NCBI GenBank assembly: GCA_020086605.1
Contig: JACBWW010000068.1
Location: 2,375,302 to 2,439,301 of the forward strand
Source of the DNA: Lanius collurio
Taxonomy: Eukaryota; Chordata; Aves; Passeriformes; Laniidae
DNA: 64,000 nt
Direction of reading: 5' to 3'
The position numbers and the translations under genes are program-made. Shown piece after piece: positions 61,301-64,000 of this stretch (its first letter is position 1; every line of letters starts with the position of its first letter). The notes under the pieces were generated by a model that made no database searches, was not told the origin of the DNA, and was given only the letters and a program-made list of their open reading frames with translations.

Positions 61301-62864
61301 AGCAGCAGACATGAGCTGATTGCTCTAGGGCAAGACTCTCTGGGAAAATCTTTTTTTCACCTCTAACAGATCATCCTCTTTACTTGTTCTGCATCTTCCC
61401 CATCTGAGCAGACTACTCAGTGCTTTAGTTACTTTGCTGGCTACCAACTAGAAGCTCCTATTTAAGGCTTGCCACAACCACTACCTCTCACAGATGCCCT
61501 GCTCGTTGGCTTCCACATTCCCAAAGGCTGTTTGCTTTTTTCCTCCTTGCATGATAGTACACTCTACTTTCTCTGGCTTGCCCCTACAGTGCCTTCTAGA
61601 AACTGAAAGAAGCCCATAAGGACCTGCTCATGCCATATGCCTGCATGAGAGGCATGCTGTTGTTTCAAAACAGCAGGACAGGCTTGTTGCAAACCCATCT
61701 CAAATAGCAGCACTAGAAAAATAAGGAAAAGGAACCTCTAGAAAAAAAAAAAAATCACAAGACCACCACAAATATCTACCACCAGCAGCTGGCAAGAGCT
61801 TCAAAAGACTCTTCCTACACCCAAACTGTAGCACCAGATTGCACAGCCAGCCAAAGTCACATTGCCAACAGCAAGAAATAAGTACATAGATTGAGTACAG
61901 AGCTCCAAGGCTCCGTAGCAGCTTGCGTGTGCTTGTGTTTTGGATCTGTGCTGAAAACAGCGTTGATAACGCATAGATTCTTTAGTTACTGCCGAGCGGT
62001 ACTTATCCAGCATCAAAGGCTTTTCTGCTCCTCACACATCCCACCAGTGAGCAGGCTAGGAGTGCACATGAAGTTGAGAGAGAACAAGGATGGTACGGAT
62101 AACCCCAACCGACAAGCGATATCCCAGGCCCCAGGATGATATATTCAGGAACACAAGGAAGAACAATACAAGGGGAAACACCATGGCAAGTTTTTTTCCC
62201 AAGCAACCATTATGCCCCACAGAGCCCTGCTTTTCTGAAGGTTAAACACCTGCCTGCCCATGGAAGGCAGTGAATAAACGCAACTCATTACTCTCCTTTG
62301 CTTACAAGCATCTTTCACTTTACTCATTGGACAAACTGTCTTTATCTTAACCCGCAAGTTTTATTTTTACACTCTTACCCTCCCAGTTCTCTCCCTCACT
62401 CCACTGCAGAGCAAGCTGCCACGTGAGGCTCAGTTGCCAGACAGCATTAAAACATTACAAAGGCTCTGAAGTTTCTCAAACCCTTACAGAATTTCAAAAT
62501 ACTGTCTGTAGAAAGTGACTCTTTTCCACCAAAGCACAAAATTCACACAAGGTAGTGAAACGGGAGTGTTTGCTACAAGCTTGAATTACCCAGCACATGA
62601 AAGGGCAAAAATGGAGCAGCTTTTAAATGGCCACTTTCCTGGTCAGCGAAGGACAGGCAAGAAATGAGTAGCCTCTAAGATCTGAAGTTAAGGTCTTGTA
62701 CCAACTCACTGCCACGTACAGTCAACAAACTGTGGGCTGACTTCTCGGCTTTAACACACGTACCTGCCGAAGTTGCCATACCGGATTTTAAATTTGTACA
62801 CAAGCCTGCCAGCGTGAAGAAATCTTGTTTCGGGCAACGGATAGGCGAACGGTTTCAACGACAT
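49288..62864 (-). CDS. MAJIN: MAJIN, membrane-anchored junction protein (10 coding exons)
   Basis: MAJIN works with TERB1 and TERB2 to attach telomeres to the inner nuclear membrane in meiotic prophase, so that chromosomes can move and pair. The start MSLKPFAYPLPETRFLHAG, then KFKIRYG, VILGNLDDLHPFSTDHFTVF and SKWEQVSKMKFKH, matches what I know of mammalian MAJIN throughout the conserved N-terminal TERB2-binding domain. Ten exons join with fully consistent phases into 268 codons plus stop. The middle is basic and low in conservation (KRRRVEVR), and the last exon supplies a short hydrophobic end (IIFSPLQRLF), in the place of the membrane anchor. An exon just upstream of the ATG begins at 62888 after an excellent acceptor, so a 5' non-coding exon is expected in the CpG island at 63 kb. 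Exon 7's start is the weakest boundary. Confidence 0.92.
50121..50262 (-). CDS. MAJIN: MAJIN coding exon 9
   Basis: 142 bases after acceptor GTTTCTTACAG to donor GTACTA. It encodes EPVEFTLEKRVASQAESAVQ, LLQQMDQTGKKGN and ends GLSKFWR. The end leads into the hydrophobic C-terminus. Confidence 0.85.
50368..50440 (-). CDS. MAJIN: MAJIN coding exon 8
   Basis: 73 bases after acceptor TCCTTTTTAG to donor GTGAGT: NSSNANGLEFSPASSIKDCD then QVRF plus one base. The segment is serine-rich and not obviously conserved; support comes from splice sites and phase. Confidence 0.8.
50722..50737. repeat. Poly-A tract (16 A)
   Basis: Sixteen A in the MAJIN intron between coding exons 7 and 8. Confidence 0.9.
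52664..52718 (-). CDS. MAJIN: MAJIN coding exon 7
   Basis: 55 bases after acceptor TTATTTTTAG to donor GTAAGC. Only one frame is open, and it is the one required by the phase: TGADCVHQMSKAEHGFEK. Confidence 0.8.
53534..53925. other. Assembly gap (392 N)
   Basis: A run of N in the MAJIN intron between coding exons 6 and 7, preceded by a poly-T stretch (about 53519-53530) that probably stopped the assembly. A small exon could be hidden, but none is needed by the reading-frame phases. Confidence 0.98.
54217..54326 (-). CDS. MAJIN: MAJIN coding exon 6 (5' boundary uncertain)
   Basis: 110 bases: VRRRNEMSENTAVEEAVKRR then RVEVRAETSWPQSCMD, with a good donor GTCAGT. VRRRNEM resembles the basic stretch of mammalian MAJIN. 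The phase-0 acceptor TATTGAAG lacks a pyrimidine tract, so the exon could begin further upstream or an additional exon could be missing. Confidence 0.65.
55097..55128 (-). CDS. MAJIN: MAJIN coding exon 5 (small)
   Basis: 32 bases after acceptor CTCTCTTGCAG to donor GTAAGT, giving (G)KEVNKGSDEL. Phase fits both neighbours, and GK plus an acidic/serine stretch follows the conserved block in mammals too. Confidence 0.78.
55394..55410. repeat. Poly-T tract (17 T)
   Basis: Homopolymer in the MAJIN intron between coding exons 4 and 5. Confidence 0.9.
55822..55947 (-). CDS. MAJIN: MAJIN coding exon 4
   Basis: 126 bases after acceptor TTCTTCTCAG to donor GTAAGT. It encodes LSKWEQVSKMKFKHENVHLV, then PYPYICTLYLELNSFQQNLP. 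This is the best-conserved part of the protein. Confidence 0.95.
57691..57766 (-). CDS. MAJIN: MAJIN coding exon 3
   Basis: 76 bases after acceptor GGCCTCTGCAG: EVIRVILGNLDDLHPFSTDH then FTVFP plus one base. The donor is GTATCC at 57690, not the GTGTAT two bases earlier, because only this one restores Tyr and the frame of the next exon. Strong match to MAJIN. Confidence 0.93.
59016..59061 (-). CDS. MAJIN: MAJIN coding exon 2
   Basis: 46 bases between acceptor TTGTTTCACAG and donor GTAGGA. It completes the AG|C serine codon and encodes LPNLNLTESAAEESE, ending in phase 0. The sequence is acidic like the corresponding mammalian segment but not closely similar. Confidence 0.82.
59450..59485 (-). 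promoter_or_regulatory. ZNF143-like site in MAJIN intron
   Basis: On the minus strand the sequence reads tatgcaactcccagcattgc, close to the ZNF143/STAF core ACTCCCAGMATGC. It lies about 400 bases upstream of MAJIN coding exon 2. Could mark an internal promoter; motif match by eye only. Confidence 0.4.
61885..62459 (+). mobile_element. Solo LTR, same family as 13123-13696 (copy 2)
   Basis: Shares ttttggatctgtgctga, gttgataac, a cacctgcctgcccatggaag block, an aaactgtctttatct stretch and the ending ttaaaacattaca with the LTR type seen at 13 kb. The 5' end is eroded, so the start is approximate. It lies in the MAJIN intron between the first two coding exons, antisense to the gene. No internal retroviral sequence is attached. 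Confidence 0.7.
62764..62864 (-). CDS. MAJIN: MAJIN first coding exon
   Basis: 33 codons plus two bases (AG), from ATG at 62864 to donor GTACGT. The whole exon starts at 62888, after the acceptor GCTTTCCTAG preceded by a long pyrimidine tract, leaving 24 bases of 5' UTR here. The peptide carries the conserved ETRFLHAG and VYKFKIRYG. Confidence 0.95.
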
Positions 62865-63049
62865 TCCTCTCTCTCCCTGAATGCCAGGCTAGGAAAGCAA
62901 GAGAGGCAAAGGTTAATTCCTATAACCCCTCACCATATCTCGTTCTGTCGTATGAAAAGTTTACGCGCAGTTTTTCTTCTGGAGGACATCTGCAGAGAGA
63001 ATTCTCTCACCACTCAGCAAACGCCTGATGTGAGCGTCCCTTCCAATAC

Positions 63050-63780
63050 AGCCGTGTTTTTGAGCAGGATCCGAGGACAGACCCGGAGCAGACGGCCACC
63101 TCGTCTTCAGCTGCGCTGCCCTGGAAAAGTCTTTGCCGAGGTCCCTGGAGCGTTACTGGCTTCATACCCCGGGGAAGGCGAACTCCACACCCCGTCCCGC
63201 CCCACCCCCTCCCCCCGCAGAGCCCTGTGGGGCCCGCGATCGGCACCGGCTGCAAGAGAGACTTCAGCTGCCATGGATGCCCGTAACGCTCGCGAGAACT
63301 CGTTTCTCCCCCCATCCCCGTTGCGCGTTTCCGGTGGCCGCCGGCCGCCGCCGCAGCCACCAGCGGCGGGCACTACCCGGCTGCTCTCGGGGTGGGGCGG
63401 AGAGCCAAGGTCCGCTGGGGCGTGGTCGGGCCCCGCTGCGGATACCAGCCCAGCGTCTGGCCTGCCAGACGCGAGATGCCGCCGCCTTCCTAGGCTCGGG
63501 GGCGCCCTGAAAGGCCTCCGGATGGCTCCAGCGCCTACCGGCCACCCTCCGCTCCACGTGCACCGGCCCCGCCGCACCTACCAAGCCCTCGCCTCAGGCG
63601 GGGCGGGACCGGGTCTGCGGACTGAGTGGTGCCGAGCGGAGCCGAATAGTGTTCAGCCGAGCGCAGCCGAACCGAGCCGAATGGGGTCGAACCCAAGGCG
63701 AGCGCAGCCGAGCCCAGGTGCAGATGAGGAGGGGGGGCATGGCCCAGAGCGGGTCCGCAGCTCTGCAGCCCCTTTCCTCT
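63050..63780. promoter_or_regulatory. CpG island, probable MAJIN promoter (possibly bidirectional)
   Basis: Abruptly GC- and CpG-rich, with GC boxes (ggggtggggcgg at about 63390, ggcggggcggga at about 63597) and no obvious TATA box. It lies directly upstream of MAJIN. Confidence 0.7.
63631..63716 (+). repeat. Degenerate GCCGAG/GCCGAA repeat
   Basis: The hexamer-like unit gccgar recurs about seven times with irregular spacers (gccgagcggagccgaa, agccgagcgcagccgaa and so on) at the right edge of the CpG island. Confidence 0.8.
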
Positions 63781-64000
63781 GAGGGGTGATGGCTACTGGA
63801 GTTGCCCGAGGCTGGGCTACTGAGGTAGCGTCTCAGATGAAGCAGAGGCTCCAAGATACGCTACTCATGCCGCGAGAGGGGCTAAGGGTCGATCCTTAGC
63901 CAGCACAGCAACTCTCTCTTTTCCGTTTCTGAGCCACACAGCTTCCTGCTCCACCTCTGTTGCAACCCCTTTTGTCTTCCCTTTATAGCTGGAACATTTT

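Larger units (their letters stand above)
62889..64000. other. MAJIN: 5' flank and expected non-coding exon region of MAJIN
   Basis: The MAJIN exon at 62764-62888 has a strong acceptor, so the transcript must start upstream, to the right. The most likely place is the CpG island. The long open frames here on both strands reflect high GC and have no recognisable homology. A divergent plus-strand gene starting here cannot be excluded. Confidence 0.6.

Noticed and set aside
62814..63782. 322-codon open frame on the plus strand
   Set aside because: Runs opposite MAJIN exon 62764-62888 and through the CpG island; Pro/Arg/Ala-rich translation with no homology, typical of GC-rich DNA.

Overview
The window is nuclear DNA of a bird, most likely a songbird. 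The evidence is vertebrate split genes with GT-AG introns, CpG-island promoters, several old CR1 (chicken repeat 1) LINE fragments, and solo LTRs of a type I recognise from passerine genomes. The assembly is imperfect: there is one 392-base run of N (53534-53925) and one isolated n (43518) at a suspicious place.

Three protein genes are present, all on the minus strand; read 5' to 3' they are MAJIN, a CD1-type antigen-presenting gene, and BICD2. (1) 1-38068 is the 5' part of BICD2, the dynein/dynactin cargo adaptor: coding exon 1 (37829-38068), a 33.6 kb first intron, coding exon 2 (3995-4207) and part of intron 2. Its promoter is a CpG island at about 37310-38700 with two ZNF143-like sites. 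(2) 42241-44643 is a very compact CD1 gene with leader, alpha-1, two successive alpha-2 exons, alpha-3, transmembrane and tail exons. A frameshifted alpha-3 relic lies just upstream. (3) 49288-62864 is MAJIN, the membrane anchor of the meiotic telomere complex, rebuilt here as ten coding exons (268 codons plus stop) whose splice phases all agree. A further 5' non-coding exon probably lies in the CpG island at 63050-63780.

The rest is intronic or intergenic: CR1 fragments (all minus strand), three solo LTRs (13123-13696, about 61885-62459, and a long one at 18389-19785 inside BICD2 intron 1), homopolymer tracts and small inverted or tandem repeats. I found no convincing tRNA, rRNA, microRNA or CRISPR feature.

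The most interesting region is the CD1 gene. It has two diverged alpha-2 exons in a row, both phase 1-1, so a transcript with both would remain in frame. Their last 28 coding bases and the next 29 intron bases form a perfect 57-bp repeat, and the lone n abuts one copy. Either this is a real exon duplication with gene conversion, or an assembly collapse that fused two tandem CD1 genes. The gene is also placed between BICD2 and MAJIN, with no MHC gene in view, whereas chicken CD1 genes are MHC-linked.
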